64,000 bases of DNA, from positions 1 through 64,000 of the forward strand of contig NZ_CP095049.1 in NCBI RefSeq assembly GCF_022919135.1, in the 5' to 3' direction. Made by a program: the position numbers and the translations under genes. The notes under the pieces were generated by a model. That model was given only the letters and a program-made list of their open reading frames with translations. It was not told the origin of the DNA and did not search any database. Below, piece by piece: positions 53,312 to 62,081 of the stretch. The stretch comes from Hymenobacter cellulosivorans. Lineage in GTDB: Bacteria > Bacteroidota > Bacteroidia > Cytophagales > Hymenobacteraceae. How positions within the stretch are numbered: the stretch's first letter is position 1; each line of letters starts with the position of its first letter.

Positions 53312-53574
53312 TCGAACGCTAAAAAGGAGGGCGCAAAGCTACATAAAAACGTCTCTACCAGGCTGAATCCACTTTCCCCGGCCTTTGCCCTGGCTCTATA
53401 TAGCCTTCTGGTTATACAGAAAAAGCTCAACAATAGCAATCCGTTTTTAAAGCCGTGCCGTAAATGGTTTCAAATCTCAACAGCATCTGGGTTTTGTCCT
53501 GCAAAAAACGACTCTAAAAGCCGTACTGGCAGCGCCTTGCCCATTCTTTCCTTTCACCCTTACAATTTCCTCCC

Positions 53575-54300
53575 ATGTCTAAGATCATCACTTCCGGTGG
53601 AGATGAGGCCGAGTTCGCCAAGCCCCTCTACGTTCCGATTAAAAGACGTTCCTTCTTCATGTACGCCGGTGCTACGGCTGGCGCTACCGCCCTGCTGCTC
53701 TCCGGCTGCGACGATGATGACGATGACACGGTATCTACGCCAGGTATGGTTAACCTGGGCTCAGGCGACGTAGGCGTGCTCAATTACGCCTATGCTCTGG
53801 AACAGCTCGAAGCTGCTTTCTATGCCCGTGTAAAGGCCAGCCCGGCCAGCGACTTCTCTAACACGGAGAAAGATTATTTCAACCAGGTAGCCGCCCACGA
53901 AGCCATTCACCGCGACTTCCTGAAGGCTGCAATTAACCGCGACGCCCCGGGAAAGATCATTGCCGACCTGAACCCCAACTTCGACTCTATCGACTTCACC
54001 AAGCGGACTGCGGTGCTGAACGCCGCCAGAACGTTCGAGGATCTGGGCGTGCAGGCCTACAATGGCGCGGGCAAGTACCTCAAAACGGCCGCTTACCTGG
54101 TAATTGCGGGCCAGATCGTATCGGTAGAAGCCCGTCATGCGGCTTACGTGCGGGACTTGATTTCCAATGGCAGCTTCGCCGACGACTCCATCGTGGATGC
54201 CGCCACCGGCCTGGACAAAGCTCTGGAGCCCGTCGATGTTATTGCTGCGGCCCAAGGCTTCATCAAGGAAAAGCTCGACGCAACCAACGTCGGCAAGTAA
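53575..54300 (+). CDS. Ferritin-like domain protein A1 (Ferritin_2 type)
   Basis: 241 residues. The N-terminus has IKRRSFFMYAGATAGATALLLSGC, a twin-arginine-like motif with a lipobox, so it is probably exported folded and lipidated. A DDDDDD run follows. Ferritin-like four-helix residues: LEQLEAAFYARV, HEAIHRDFL, RTFEDLGVQAYNGAG, VSVEARHAAYVR; the E/H set could bind two metals. The family includes plant desiccation-related proteins. It is followed by B1 after 28 bases, same strand. Confidence 0.88.
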   Translation: MSKIITSGGDEAEFAKPLYVPIKRRSFFMYAGATAGATALLLSGCDDDDDDTVSTPGMVNLGSGDVGVLNYAYALEQLEAAFYARVKASPASDFSNTEKDYFNQVAAHEAIHRDFLKAAINRDAPGKIIADLNPNFDSIDFTKRTAVLNAARTFEDLGVQAYNGAGKYLKTAAYLVIAGQIVSVEARHAAYVRDLISNGSFADDSIVDAATGLDKALEPVDVIAAAQGFIKEKLDATNVGK

Positions 54301-54328
54301 TTTCTTCTCCGTTTAACGACTCCCCATC

Positions 54329-55141
54329 ATGAACATATTTCGCATCATCGAGCAATTGTCGGAGGTAGACTCTGACGCACTTGGCCGCTTCGACTCCCGC
54401 CGCGCCGTTTTCAAAACCCTGGGCGAAACTGCCAAGAAAGGCGCCCTGGCCGCCGCCCCGGTTTTTGTAGCTTCCTTGTTCCAGAAAGCCTACGGCCAGA
54501 CTACCGCTCCCTCGGTGGTGGAGGTTCTCAACTACGCTCTCACTCTGGAGCTGCTGGAAGAAGACTTCTACGCCAAGATGATTGCCGCCGGTCAGGTGCC
54601 GGCCGGAGCTCCCGCTGCCGCCATTGCCCTGATCAAGAAGCACGAAACGGCCCACGTAACGCTGCTCACCAACACCATCAAGGCCCTGAACGGTACGCCC
54701 GTAGCCGGCAAGAAATTCGATCCTGCCAAGTTCCCCGCCGACTACACCACCCAGTTGGCCTTTGCTCAGGCCCTGGAAGATACCGGTGTGCGGGCCTACA
54801 AAGGCCAGGCTGGTAACCTGATGGGCAAAATGGCCGGTACCACCAGCCTGCTTCAGGTAGCCCTGCAAATTCACTCGGTAGAGGCACGCCACGCCGCCCA
54901 CATCCGCACCATGCGGGCTCAGACTCCCTGGATTCCCACTGCCGATTCGAGCCTGCCGGCTCCGCTGGGCCCGGTTTACACCGGCGCTATTCCGGAAAGC
55001 AACGTCACGCAGTCGGGCGTAAACCTGACTACGCAGTTGGGCACGACCTACACGGCCAACGACGCGGCCGCTTCGTTCGACGAAATTCTGACGATGGCCG
55101 AAGTGCTGGATTCGTCCCGCGCCGGTGGTCTGGTAGTATAA
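54329..55141 (+). CDS. Ferritin-like domain protein B1
   Basis: 270 residues. N-terminus FDSRRAVFKTLGETAKKGALAAAPVFVASLFQKAYGQ has RR and a hydrophobic stretch, a weaker Tat-like signal without a lipobox. Ferritin_2 residues: YALTLELLEEDFYAKM, KKHETAHVTLL, QALEDTGVRAYKGQAG, IHSVEARHAAHIRTM. Paired with A1; ends in a terminator. Together with A1 it may form a mixed complex, which is inference. Confidence 0.87.
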   Translation: MNIFRIIEQLSEVDSDALGRFDSRRAVFKTLGETAKKGALAAAPVFVASLFQKAYGQTTAPSVVEVLNYALTLELLEEDFYAKMIAAGQVPAGAPAAAIALIKKHETAHVTLLTNTIKALNGTPVAGKKFDPAKFPADYTTQLAFAQALEDTGVRAYKGQAGNLMGKMAGTTSLLQVALQIHSVEARHAAHIRTMRAQTPWIPTADSSLPAPLGPVYTGAIPESNVTQSGVNLTTQLGTTYTANDAAASFDEILTMAEVLDSSRAGGLVV

Positions 55142-55176
55142 TACCAGCCCGGCTTCTTGCCAAACCGCCAATACAC

Positions 55177-55217
55177 GAGCGGCTGACTTCCCTGCGGAGT
55201 CAGCCGCTCTTGTGTTT
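55177..55217 (+). terminator. Terminator after the first ferritin-like pair
   Basis: GAGCGGCTGACT / AGTCAGCCGCTC stem (one bulge inside) and a T-rich tail, about 35 bases after B1. Confidence 0.82.
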
Positions 55218-55277
55218 TTACTTAGGTGCGGTTGCCGGGGCATACGCAACCTTTGCCCCGGCTCGTTACTCCTGTCA

Positions 55278-55309
55278 TTGGTGCATCCCAGTTTATCGGA
55301 GTACCTTTG
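55278..55309 (+). promoter_or_regulatory. Promoter for the second ferritin-like pair
   Basis: TTG (55278-55280), 21 bases, TACCTTTG (55302-55309): full match to the Bacteroidota consensus, about 58 bases before the A2 start. It shows that the second pair is its own unit. Confidence 0.65.
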
Positions 55310-55366
55310 TAAGGGCTGCCTCCTGTATCTAGGCAGTCCCGTTTTTCTGCCGCGTACTTTTAGCTA

Positions 55367-56061
55367 ATGTCTGAGTCTGCTTCCACTTCCTTCCTGGCCC
55401 GCAGCATGCGGCGCCGCTCCTTTTTTCGGGTAGCCGGGGCTACTGTTGCTGCTTCCACGCTGGTCTTGTCGGGCTGCGTCGGCGACGAAGAAACCGTGGC
55501 GCCTACCACGCCGGATGTGCCAGTCGTGAACCTGGGAACCGGGGATGCGGGGGTGCTCAACTACCTGCTGCTGCTCGAACAACTGGAAGCGGCCTTTTAC
55601 CAGCGGGTGGTAACGACGCCCCGAGCGACCTGCCCGCCGCCGAGCTGACGGCCCTGACCGACGTGCGCGACCATGAAGTAATTCACCGTGAATTCTTCCG
55701 CCAGCTCATTGGCAGCACCGCTCTGCCAAACCTCGAATTCAACTTCACCTCCATCAACTTCACTACCCGGGCTGGGGTGCTGGCCGCAGCACGCACGTTC
55801 GAAGATCTGGGCGTGGCAGCTTACAACGGGGCCGCCAAGCTGTTTACTTCGAAGGCCAACCTGGTTTTGGTCGGCAAGATTGCCTCAGTGGAAGCCCGGC
55901 ACGCTGCCTTCATCCGGGACTTGGTGCAGCCTGCCAACCCTTTTGACGAAGTCGTCGGGGCCAGTGGCCTAGGCGCCGTCCTGACGCCGACGCAGGTGCT
56001 GGCCGCCGCCGCCGTCTTTTTGCCCTATACCATTCTTAGCTCCGGGTTGCCAACCGCCTAA
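55367..56061 (+). CDS. Ferritin-like domain protein A2, one-base deletion inside
   Basis: Paralogue of A1. The first frame (55367-55648) has MRRRSFFRVAGATVAASTLVLSGC (Tat-like and lipobox) and LLLEQLEAAFYQRVVTTP, then shifts; the second frame (to 56061) carries RDHEVIHREFFRQLIG, RTFEDLGVAAYNGAAK and ASVEARHAAFIRDL. One extra C in the CCCC at 55619-55622 gives PPSDLPAAELTALTDVRDHE and joins both into one protein of about 231 residues aligned with A1. So the gene is either a recent pseudogene or, more likely, hit by a homopolymer error. Confidence 0.82.
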
Positions 56062-56090
56062 GCAGGCAACGGCTCCGCTTATTCTTTGCC

Positions 56091-56972
56091 ATGAACATTC
56101 TCCAACTGCTCGCTGATCTTGCCGCCGTTGACTCCGAGTCCTACCAGCGCCTCAGTGGGCGCCGGGGGGCGCTAGCCAGTTTGGGCCAAACGGGCCGCCG
56201 GGCCGTGGCCGCAGCCGTGCCCCTGGCATTCGGCACTATGCTTACCAAAGCCTACGGCCGCCGCTCTAACACGGTGCTGGATGCCTTCACGCTGGCCCTG
56301 ACGCTGGAATACCTGGAAAGTGAGTTCTACAAGCAAGCGCTGGCCTCGGGTCTGGTATTTCCCGGCAACTCCAAAGCTGTATTCCAACAGATTTACCAGC
56401 ACGAGCAAGACCACGTGGCGTTTCTGCAGGAAACGTTGCGCATCTCGGGCGTCACGCCGCCGGCTAAGCCTCTGTTCGACTTTACCGGCAGCAAAAACGG
56501 GAAGCAGGCCGCCTTGTTTCCCACGGTTTTCCAGGACTTCGCTACGTTCCTCAAAGTAGCCCAGCTGCTGGAGGACACCGGTGTGCGGGCCTATAAGGGC
56601 CAGGCCGACACCCTCATTACCGATAATGACCTGCTCGAAGCCGCCATCCGCATTCATGCCGTAGAAGCCCGGCACGCAGCCCACATCCGCAACCTGCGGC
56701 GCGCCCAGGGAGCCAACGTGCGGGCCTGGGTGAGCAGCGCCGACGAGGTGATTACCACCGCTGGGGTTACCGACGCGGTGTATGCCGACGAACATCTGGA
56801 CCGGCAGCAGCTGCCCGTTGCCGATGGCAAGATTCCCTTCTTCCCCACCGACACCACCCAGATTGTAACCACCACCCCGGAGAAAGCAAAAATCAGCATC
56901 GGTGAGGCTTTCGATGAGCCTATCAGCTCTACCACGGCCAGCACCATTGCCGCGCTGTTCATTTACAGCTAG
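56091..56972 (+). CDS. Ferritin-like domain protein B2
   Basis: 293 residues, paralogue of B1. N-terminus SGRRGALASLGQTGRRAVAAAVPLAFGTMLTKAYGRR, then LALTLEYLESEFYKQA, YQHEQDHVAFLQ, QLLEDTGVRAYKGQAD and IHAVEARHAAHIRNL. It lies 29 bases after A2, copying the A1-B1 layout. The last 70 residues differ from B1 and are polar. Ends before a terminator. Confidence 0.87.
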   Translation: MNILQLLADLAAVDSESYQRLSGRRGALASLGQTGRRAVAAAVPLAFGTMLTKAYGRRSNTVLDAFTLALTLEYLESEFYKQALASGLVFPGNSKAVFQQIYQHEQDHVAFLQETLRISGVTPPAKPLFDFTGSKNGKQAALFPTVFQDFATFLKVAQLLEDTGVRAYKGQADTLITDNDLLEAAIRIHAVEARHAAHIRNLRRAQGANVRAWVSSADEVITTAGVTDAVYADEHLDRQQLPVADGKIPFFPTDTTQIVTTTPEKAKISIGEAFDEPISSTTASTIAALFIYS

Positions 56973-57003
56973 CCTAACACTCTACTATAGCTTGCACCAC
57001 TTG

Positions 57004-57031
57004 AAAGAACGGCTTCGGCCGTTCTTTTTTT
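57004..57031 (+). terminator. Rho-independent terminator
   Basis: AAAGAACGGC / GCCGTTCTTT with a TTCG tetraloop and T run, about 30 bases after B2. Confidence 0.9.
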
Positions 57032-57064
57032 GTATTAAGAAAGGGTTAAAAAGGACCGCTGGGC

Positions 57065-57096
57065 TTGCACTATCAAAACTAATTATTGTATCTTTC
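57065..57096 (+). promoter_or_regulatory. Candidate promoter for the 62-residue protein
   Basis: TTG (57065-57067), 21 bases, TATCTTTC (57089-57096; 7 of 8). The -7 box is part of the inverted repeat TATCTTT-CAAT-AAAGATA. The leader would be about 105 bases. Confidence 0.45.
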
Positions 57097-57208
57097 AATA
57101 AAGATAGTCCGTATGAGCCTCCCAGCCGCAGCTTTTTCTGTGGCTCTCGTATAACACCCCTGCCCCCCAACCTCCTCCTACCCAACCTACCCAAAACAAC
57201 CTTGACCG

Positions 57209-57397
57209 ATGCTGGAATACGTAAAAACCATCCTGCTAAAAGTCAGCTTCGACAAAATCCTATTTGAGAAAGAGCTGCGCAAAGGTTTCCGCATGCTCGT
57301 CCCGACGGAGTTAGCCGAGCTGAAAGCCTGGTGCTATCAGCAATTCGCTAAAATCTACCGAGGAGTTCTAAACCGCGTTTTTGCCTCGGCCGTCTAG
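57209..57397 (+). CDS. Small hypothetical protein, 62 residues
   Basis: Cytoplasmic, basic, helical: MLEYVKTILLKVSFDKILFE then KELRKGFRMLVPTELAELKAWCYQQF and YRGVLNRVF. The even spread of charged and aromatic residues looks like a real small protein rather than chance, and a promoter and leader precede it. Function unknown. Convergent with queG, 8 bases apart. Confidence 0.65.
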   Translation: MLEYVKTILLKVSFDKILFEKELRKGFRMLVPTELAELKAWCYQQFAKIYRGVLNRVFASAV

Positions 57398-57405
57398 CCC
57401 CCTTT

Positions 57406-58371
57406 TTATTCTTCTACCCGTATTTGCGCATCCGGTTCGTTTGTCACGAACCGGATGTTTCGTGTTAGGCCGGCATAGCCGGTACGTTTCACCGCCGACT
57501 GCCGGAATAATTCCGAGAATAGCTCGTGGGTAATTTCCTGCCAGTCGTTGGCCTTCAGGTGCGGCAGTTGGGCGTGGGGCCGGAATTGCGGCTCCTGATG
57601 GGGCTTGGCAAACCGGTTCCAAGGGCACACGTCCTGGCAGATGTCGCAGCCAAACACCCAGTTGCCGAACTTGCCCGCCACTTCCTGCGGAATCTGGTCT
57701 TTGAGCTCGATGGTGAAGTAGCTGATGCACTTGCTGCCATCCACTACGTAGGGGTTGGTAATGGCATCGGTGGGGCAGGCATCCACGCACTTGGTGCAGG
57801 TACCGCAATAGTCCTTGATGGGCCCGTCGTAGTCCAGCTCTACATCCACGATGAGCTCGGCAATAAAGTAAAAGCTGCCCACGCCCGGCGTAATCAGGTT
57901 GGAGTTCTTGCCAACCCAACCCAGCCCGCTCTTCTTGGCCCACACCTTGTCCATCACCGGCGCCGAATCGACGAACACCCGGCCGCCGACCTCCCCTATT
58001 TCCTGCTGCATATCATGGAGTAGCTCCTTGAGCTTGTCCTTGATGACAAAGTGGTAGTCGCGGCCGTAGGCGTATTTGCTGATCTTGAGCGTGTCTTCGT
58101 CGGCGGGCTGCTGGTCTTCCGGGGCCGGGTAGTAGTTCAGCAGCAAAGAAATGACCGACTTAGCCCCGTCCACGAGCAGGCGCGGGTCGAGGCGCTTGTC
58201 GAAATGGTTGGCCATGTAGGCCATCTTGCCATTCATCTGCTGGTTAAGCCAATTCTCCAGCCGGGGCGCTTCCTCTTCTAGAAACTCGGCCTTGGAAATA
58301 CCGCAGTACATAAAGCCCAGCTCCGCCGCGCGGCGCTTGATGAAAGCAGTGTACTGGGCAGTTGGGAGCAT
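57406..58371 (-). CDS. queG: Epoxyqueuosine reductase QueG
   Basis: 321 residues. It makes queuosine at tRNA position 34 from epoxyqueuosine, using cobalamin and two 4Fe-4S clusters. Motifs: [51 protein letters not shown], and two cluster sets [12 protein letters not shown] and [14 protein letters not shown]. The last codons contain a long hairpin (57429-57457). Start ATG 58371. Confidence 0.95.
   Translation of the reverse strand: MLPTAQYTAFIKRRAAELGFMYCGISKAEFLEEEAPRLENWLNQQMNGKMAYMANHFDKRLDPRLLVDGAKSVISLLLNYYPAPEDQQPADEDTLKISKYAYGRDYHFVIKDKLKELLHDMQQEIGEVGGRVFVDSAPVMDKVWAKKSGLGWVGKNSNLITPGVGSFYFIAELIVDVELDYDGPIKDYCGTCTKCVDACPTDAITNPYVVDGSKCISYFTIELKDQIPQEVAGKFGNWVFGCDICQDVCPWNRFAKPHQEPQFRPHAQLPHLKANDWQEITHELFSELFRQSAVKRTGYAGLTRNIRFVTNEPDAQIRVEE
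57429..57457. repeat. 12-bp hairpin inside the queG 3' end
   Basis: CATCCGGTTCGT / ACGAACCGGATG, perfect arms around a TTGTC loop. It codes for part of queG on the minus strand (IRFVTNEPD) and lies about 30 bases after the convergent 62-residue gene, followed on the plus strand by TTTCGTGTT. It could act as its terminator. Confidence 0.5.
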
Positions 58372-58449
58372 GAGTTTGGGAATGGCTAACTACAAAAATA
58401 CGGCATTACTTCCTCTCCTGTGCCACATGTTGCCAAGTCGGGCGAGCAG

Positions 58450-59025
58450 CTACTCAAATTCGCTGATATCCGCTTCTAGCATGTAATCCGTAGTTTCGGT
58501 CGGGAGAAGCAAAGGAAGCCCCTCCTGCCGGGCGGCTAATAAGTTTTGCGCGGTGCCGGAAACGTAACAGCCATCCTGCCCATAAAGCCGTGGATTCATC
58601 ATCCACATTTCCCGTTTGCTCTGTGCTCTTACCGGTATAGAGTCCAGCGCGGCGTAAAATGAATCCGGCAAATAGTCACCTCCAAATTCGGACGTTACTT
58701 TAGCAACGAGCGTGTCATGGTAGAAAACCTGAACCAGGATTTGCTGCTGATCCGGAGTCAACGATTCGATGACGCGGAATTTTTGCTCCGGGAGCAGCTT
58801 AGTCAAGAACTCAGATAGAGTTAGGGCTAAGTCGCCGTCCTCATACAGGCATTCCGCATCAAAGTAATGAGTACGCAAGTCGTACTTTTTGCTCAACCGC
58901 CTTGTTCGGGCATCTAGTACCTCTCTTTTCCTAAACGCATCGGACATATCCTCTTTCGGTTGCTGGCTTTGGCATGAAGCCAATATGCCCAGGCAAACTG
59001 CTACGACGAACAGATGCCTGGGCAT
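58450..59025 (-). CDS. Hypothetical lipoprotein
   Basis: 191 residues. Lipoprotein signal MPRHLFVVAVCLGILASC (lipobox LASC). Mature part is acidic and helical/beta mixed (FRKREVLDARTRRLSKKYDLRTHYF, LTPDQQQILVQVFYHDTLVAKVTSEFGGDYLPDSFYAALDSIPV). No family recognised. Lies between ruvB and queG on the same strand. Confidence 0.7.
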   Translation of the reverse strand: MPRHLFVVAVCLGILASCQSQQPKEDMSDAFRKREVLDARTRRLSKKYDLRTHYFDAECLYEDGDLALTLSEFLTKLLPEQKFRVIESLTPDQQQILVQVFYHDTLVAKVTSEFGGDYLPDSFYAALDSIPVRAQSKREMWMMNPRLYGQDGCYVSGTAQNLLAARQEGLPLLLPTETTDYMLEADISEFE

Positions 59026-59062
59026 ACGGCGGAGGGTACTCCTAATCATGTATACTCTAACC

Positions 59063-60115
59063 CTACTCCTGAGCGCCGAACAAGTCCCCGGGCGAATTGC
59101 CGCGCAGGTGCTGGGGCATGAGCTTGCCTAGGTGCTTGTAAGCTGCTTCGGTGGCTTCGCGGCCCCGGGAGGTGCGCTTGATGTAGCCTTCTTGGATCAG
59201 GAAAGGCTCGTACACTTCCTCAATGGTTTCGGCTTCCTCACCGCAGGCCGTGGCAATGGTGCTGATACCCACCGGGCCCCCTTTAAACTTGTCGATGATG
59301 GTGTTCAGGATGCGCTTGTCCATGTCGTCGAGGCCGCGGGCGTCCACGTCGAGGGCGTTGAGGGCAAACTGGGCAATGTCGACGGTGATGGTGCCGGTAC
59401 CTTTGATCTGGGCAAAGTCGCGGGTGCGGCGCAGCAGGTTGTTGGCAATACGGGGCGTACCGCGGGAGCGGCGGGCAATTTCGAAGGCCGCATCCTCATA
59501 GATGGGCGTCGCCAGAATTTCGGCCGAACGCATCACAATGTCAGTCAGCAGTTTGGCGTCGTAGTATTCGAGGCGGGAGCTGATGCCGAAGCGGGCCCGC
59601 AGCGGCGAGGTGAGCATACCGCTGCGCGTCGTGGCGCCAATGAGGGTAAAGGGGCTCAGCGAAATCTGGACCGAGCGGGCATTCGGGCCCGAATCGAGCA
59701 GGATGTCGATGCGGTAGTCCTCCATGGCCGAGTATAGATACTCTTCCACCACGGGATTCAAGCGGTGAATCTCATCGATGAACAGCACGTCGTGCGGGTC
59801 CAGGTTGGTGAGCAGGCCGGCCAGGTCCGAAGGCTTGTCGAGCACCGGACCCGAGGTCATCTTGATGCCGGCCCCCAGTTCGTTGGCGATGATGTGGGAC
59901 AGCGTGGTTTTGCCCAGACCGGGAGGCCCGTGCAGGAGCACATGGTCGAGGGCTTCGCCGCGCTGCTTGGCCGCGCCCACGAAGATCTGCAGGTTGTCGA
60001 CTACTTTGGCCTGGCCCGTGAAGTCGGCGAAGCTCAGGGGCCGCAGGGCCTTGTCAATCTCTTTTTCGCCGGAGTCCATGTGGTCATTGCCACCGGTCAT
60101 GAATGGTTCGCGCAT
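59063..60115 (-). CDS. ruvB: Holliday junction branch migration helicase RuvB
   Basis: 350 residues. Drives branch migration with RuvA. Motifs: [45 protein letters not shown] (Walker A), [23 protein letters not shown] (Walker B), [20 protein letters not shown] and a winged-helix C-terminus with [24 protein letters not shown]. Start ATG 60115; a TACCTTTA (7 of 8) lies about 40 bases upstream. Confidence 0.96.
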   Translation of the reverse strand: MREPFMTGGNDHMDSGEKEIDKALRPLSFADFTGQAKVVDNLQIFVGAAKQRGEALDHVLLHGPPGLGKTTLSHIIANELGAGIKMTSGPVLDKPSDLAGLLTNLDPHDVLFIDEIHRLNPVVEEYLYSAMEDYRIDILLDSGPNARSVQISLSPFTLIGATTRSGMLTSPLRARFGISSRLEYYDAKLLTDIVMRSAEILATPIYEDAAFEIARRSRGTPRIANNLLRRTRDFAQIKGTGTITVDIAQFALNALDVDARGLDDMDKRILNTIIDKFKGGPVGISTIATACGEEAETIEEVYEPFLIQEGYIKRTSRGREATEAAYKHLGKLMPQHLRGNSPGDLFGAQE

Positions 60116-60309
60116 AGCGGGGCTATATTCAGGTATTGCGTTGAATAAAGGTAACGCTTTCGACGCCCAAAATGCTCCCGGTTTTTAGTAAAATTTAGTA
60201 TTCACTACGCTTTTTCTACTAGTATAATTAGCAAAATAGGGGTTTCAAGCCTTTAGGTACCTGGAAATAAGCCTTTCTTCCCTTCTTTGCGGCCTCATTT
60301 GCCGTGCCC

Positions 60310-61317
60310 ATGAATTTTTCCCTCTCCGATACCTGGATTACCCACCTGCCTGCCGACTTCTACGAACAGCTGTCCCATTGCCTGTCGTTGCACGGCATGG
60401 TGTGCGCCGAACTGTTTAGCCGACCCGACTCGGCGCTGGTGCAGCAACTCATGCTGCTCACGCCCGTGACGGCCGCCACGGTGACCGCGCTGAACGGGGT
60501 GCAAAGTCAGGAACAGCTCATTGAGGCGCTGCGGCAGGAGCCCGGCCACGTCTACGATATGCTGCTGCTCGGGCGCCTGGGCCTGGATACCTCGCTGGCC
60601 GAGCCGGTGTTGCGGTTTGTGCGCCAGCAGATGTACGTGTCGGAGGAGCAGCTAGTAGCTATTAAGGTGTACTGCGTGGAGCTGAGCGAGGCGTTTCTGG
60701 CGTCGGTAGAGCAGCACCTGGCCGAAACCGACCGGGCCGTGGCCGGCCGCCTGGGTCAGCACCGCCTGCAGATCGAGGAAGCCTTTTTTACCCACAGCGA
60801 ATCGGTGCAGGAAGAAGCCGAGCCCCTGCCTTCGGTGGCCAATGTGCGCTTCAACGAGCCCCAGCTCCAGATGGTGCGGCTGGCCGTGCTGCTGGTGCAC
60901 AGCCTGCCCACCGACTCGGAGGTAGAGTTCGTGCGGGCCGTGACGCAGATTCCGGCCCTGCAGCCCCACAACCTGGAGGCCCTGACCGAGCGGTTGGGCG
61001 CCTTGCAGGCCGGTGACCAATTCACGCTGACCATGCCCGAGCTAGTGCAGCTTTACCAGGCCATGCAGGTGTGCGGGCTGGTATTCGTGTCGGATGTACT
61101 GGTGGCGCTGGGGCTGGAAGACTTTATGTCGGGGCCACCAGAGCTGGATGAGCCCGCGGCGGAAACCGAAGCCCCGGCCCGCGGCCCAATGAGCAGCCGG
61201 CAGGCGGTGGGCGAAATGGTCAGCGGCTTCACGGAGTGGGTACAGGCCAACTTTGCCGAAGACCCCGAGGTGGAGCTGGCCCGCCAGGAAATAGCCGCCC
61301 TGACCGACCTGATTTAA
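60310..61317 (+). CDS. Hypothetical cytoplasmic protein, 335 residues
   Basis: Not recognised. Helical and acidic, rich in Leu, Glu and Gln, with no signal peptide or membrane segment: LPADFYEQLSHCLSLHGMVCAELF, RLGLDTSLAEPVLRFVRQQMYVSEEQLVAIKVYC, VRLAVLLVHSLPTDSEVEFVRAVTQIP. The C-terminal 60 residues are Pro/Glu/Ala-rich then helical. The ATG at 60310 is preferred to the GTG two codons before. Divergent from ruvB. Confidence 0.7.
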   Translation: MNFSLSDTWITHLPADFYEQLSHCLSLHGMVCAELFSRPDSALVQQLMLLTPVTAATVTALNGVQSQEQLIEALRQEPGHVYDMLLLGRLGLDTSLAEPVLRFVRQQMYVSEEQLVAIKVYCVELSEAFLASVEQHLAETDRAVAGRLGQHRLQIEEAFFTHSESVQEEAEPLPSVANVRFNEPQLQMVRLAVLLVHSLPTDSEVEFVRAVTQIPALQPHNLEALTERLGALQAGDQFTLTMPELVQLYQAMQVCGLVFVSDVLVALGLEDFMSGPPELDEPAAETEAPARGPMSSRQAVGEMVSGFTEWVQANFAEDPEVELARQEIAALTDLI

Positions 61318-61328
61318 GCCCGCAGCAG

Positions 61329-61685
61329 CTACGCCAACGTGCCAGCCGGCAGTAGTACTTCGATTTCGAGGTGGAGCCAGTCTTCCTCCCAGGCTTTGTG
61401 CGCGAGGCGGGCACCCAGCGTGTAGCCGGCGTCGAGGAGGCGGGCTACGGTTTCGTTGCGCACTTCGGGCAGGTAGCCCAGCCACACGCCGCCCTCGGCC
61501 GCCGTGGTCAGTACTTTCACGGCCCAGTCGTCGTACTTGCTGTCGGACTCGCGCACCAGCTCCAGGGCCTGACCTACGTAGAGCTTAGGCTCGTGCTGTT
61601 TGAGTTTCTCCCGGTGGGTAGTGCCGGCCACCAGGCATTCAAGCAAAATCAGGGCGGGGGCAGAGGATGCGGATGCAGTAGTCAT
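61329..61685 (-). CDS. HIRAN domain protein
   Basis: 118 residues that cover a HIRAN domain: LECLVAGTTHREKLKQHEPKLYVGQALELVRESDSKYDDWAVKVLT, GGVWLGYLPEVRNETVARLLDAGYTLGARL. HIRAN domains bind DNA ends (as in eukaryotic HLTF) and in bacteria occur alone or with helicases. It is convergent with the 335-residue gene, 11 bases apart. Function unproven. Confidence 0.85.
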   Translation of the reverse strand: MTTASASSAPALILLECLVAGTTHREKLKQHEPKLYVGQALELVRESDSKYDDWAVKVLTTAAEGGVWLGYLPEVRNETVARLLDAGYTLGARLAHKAWEEDWLHLEIEVLLPAGTLA

Positions 61686-62081
61686 GGGGCCAATTTACGG
61701 ACTCGCGGCAGGTTTTATGCATAAGGCCGCAAGCTGACAGGGTTTTACTGACAATTAGGGCTGGTGCTGACCGGCAGCACCCGGTTTCCTGGACCTTACG
61801 CAGTGCTCTATATACGTTACGGGTTGCGTAGGATACATTGTGGGCACCTTTTGCCATCCCGAGGCCAGTAGTGGGGCTATACATTGGTTTGCCGTGGTCT
61901 TACGGTTTCCTTTGCCCAATGAATTCTTCGCCTGCTGCCGCTGAAAGTGCCCCTGCTGCCGGCCGTCGTTGGCCCCGGGCGGAGGCAAGTGAATCAGCCG
62001 GCAGCGGCAGCCGTAAAAGCCAGTTTGAACAGCATCCGCCACGAATACGGCGGCAACATGCGCCTCTCTCCTCTTTTCCTT
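61686..62081. other. Gap without a supported gene
   Basis: 396 bases. The open frames here lack conservation cues and overlap each other. A short stem GGTGCT / AGCACC lies at 61763-61781. Nothing else is seen. Confidence 0.5.

Noticed and set aside
57112..57156. Possible 13-codon leader peptide before the 62-residue gene
   Set aside because: No regulatory codon run or attenuator hairpin; too short to support.
61763..61781. Stem GGTGCT / AGCACC
   Set aside because: Six base pairs without a T run or conserved context; expected by chance in GC-rich DNA.
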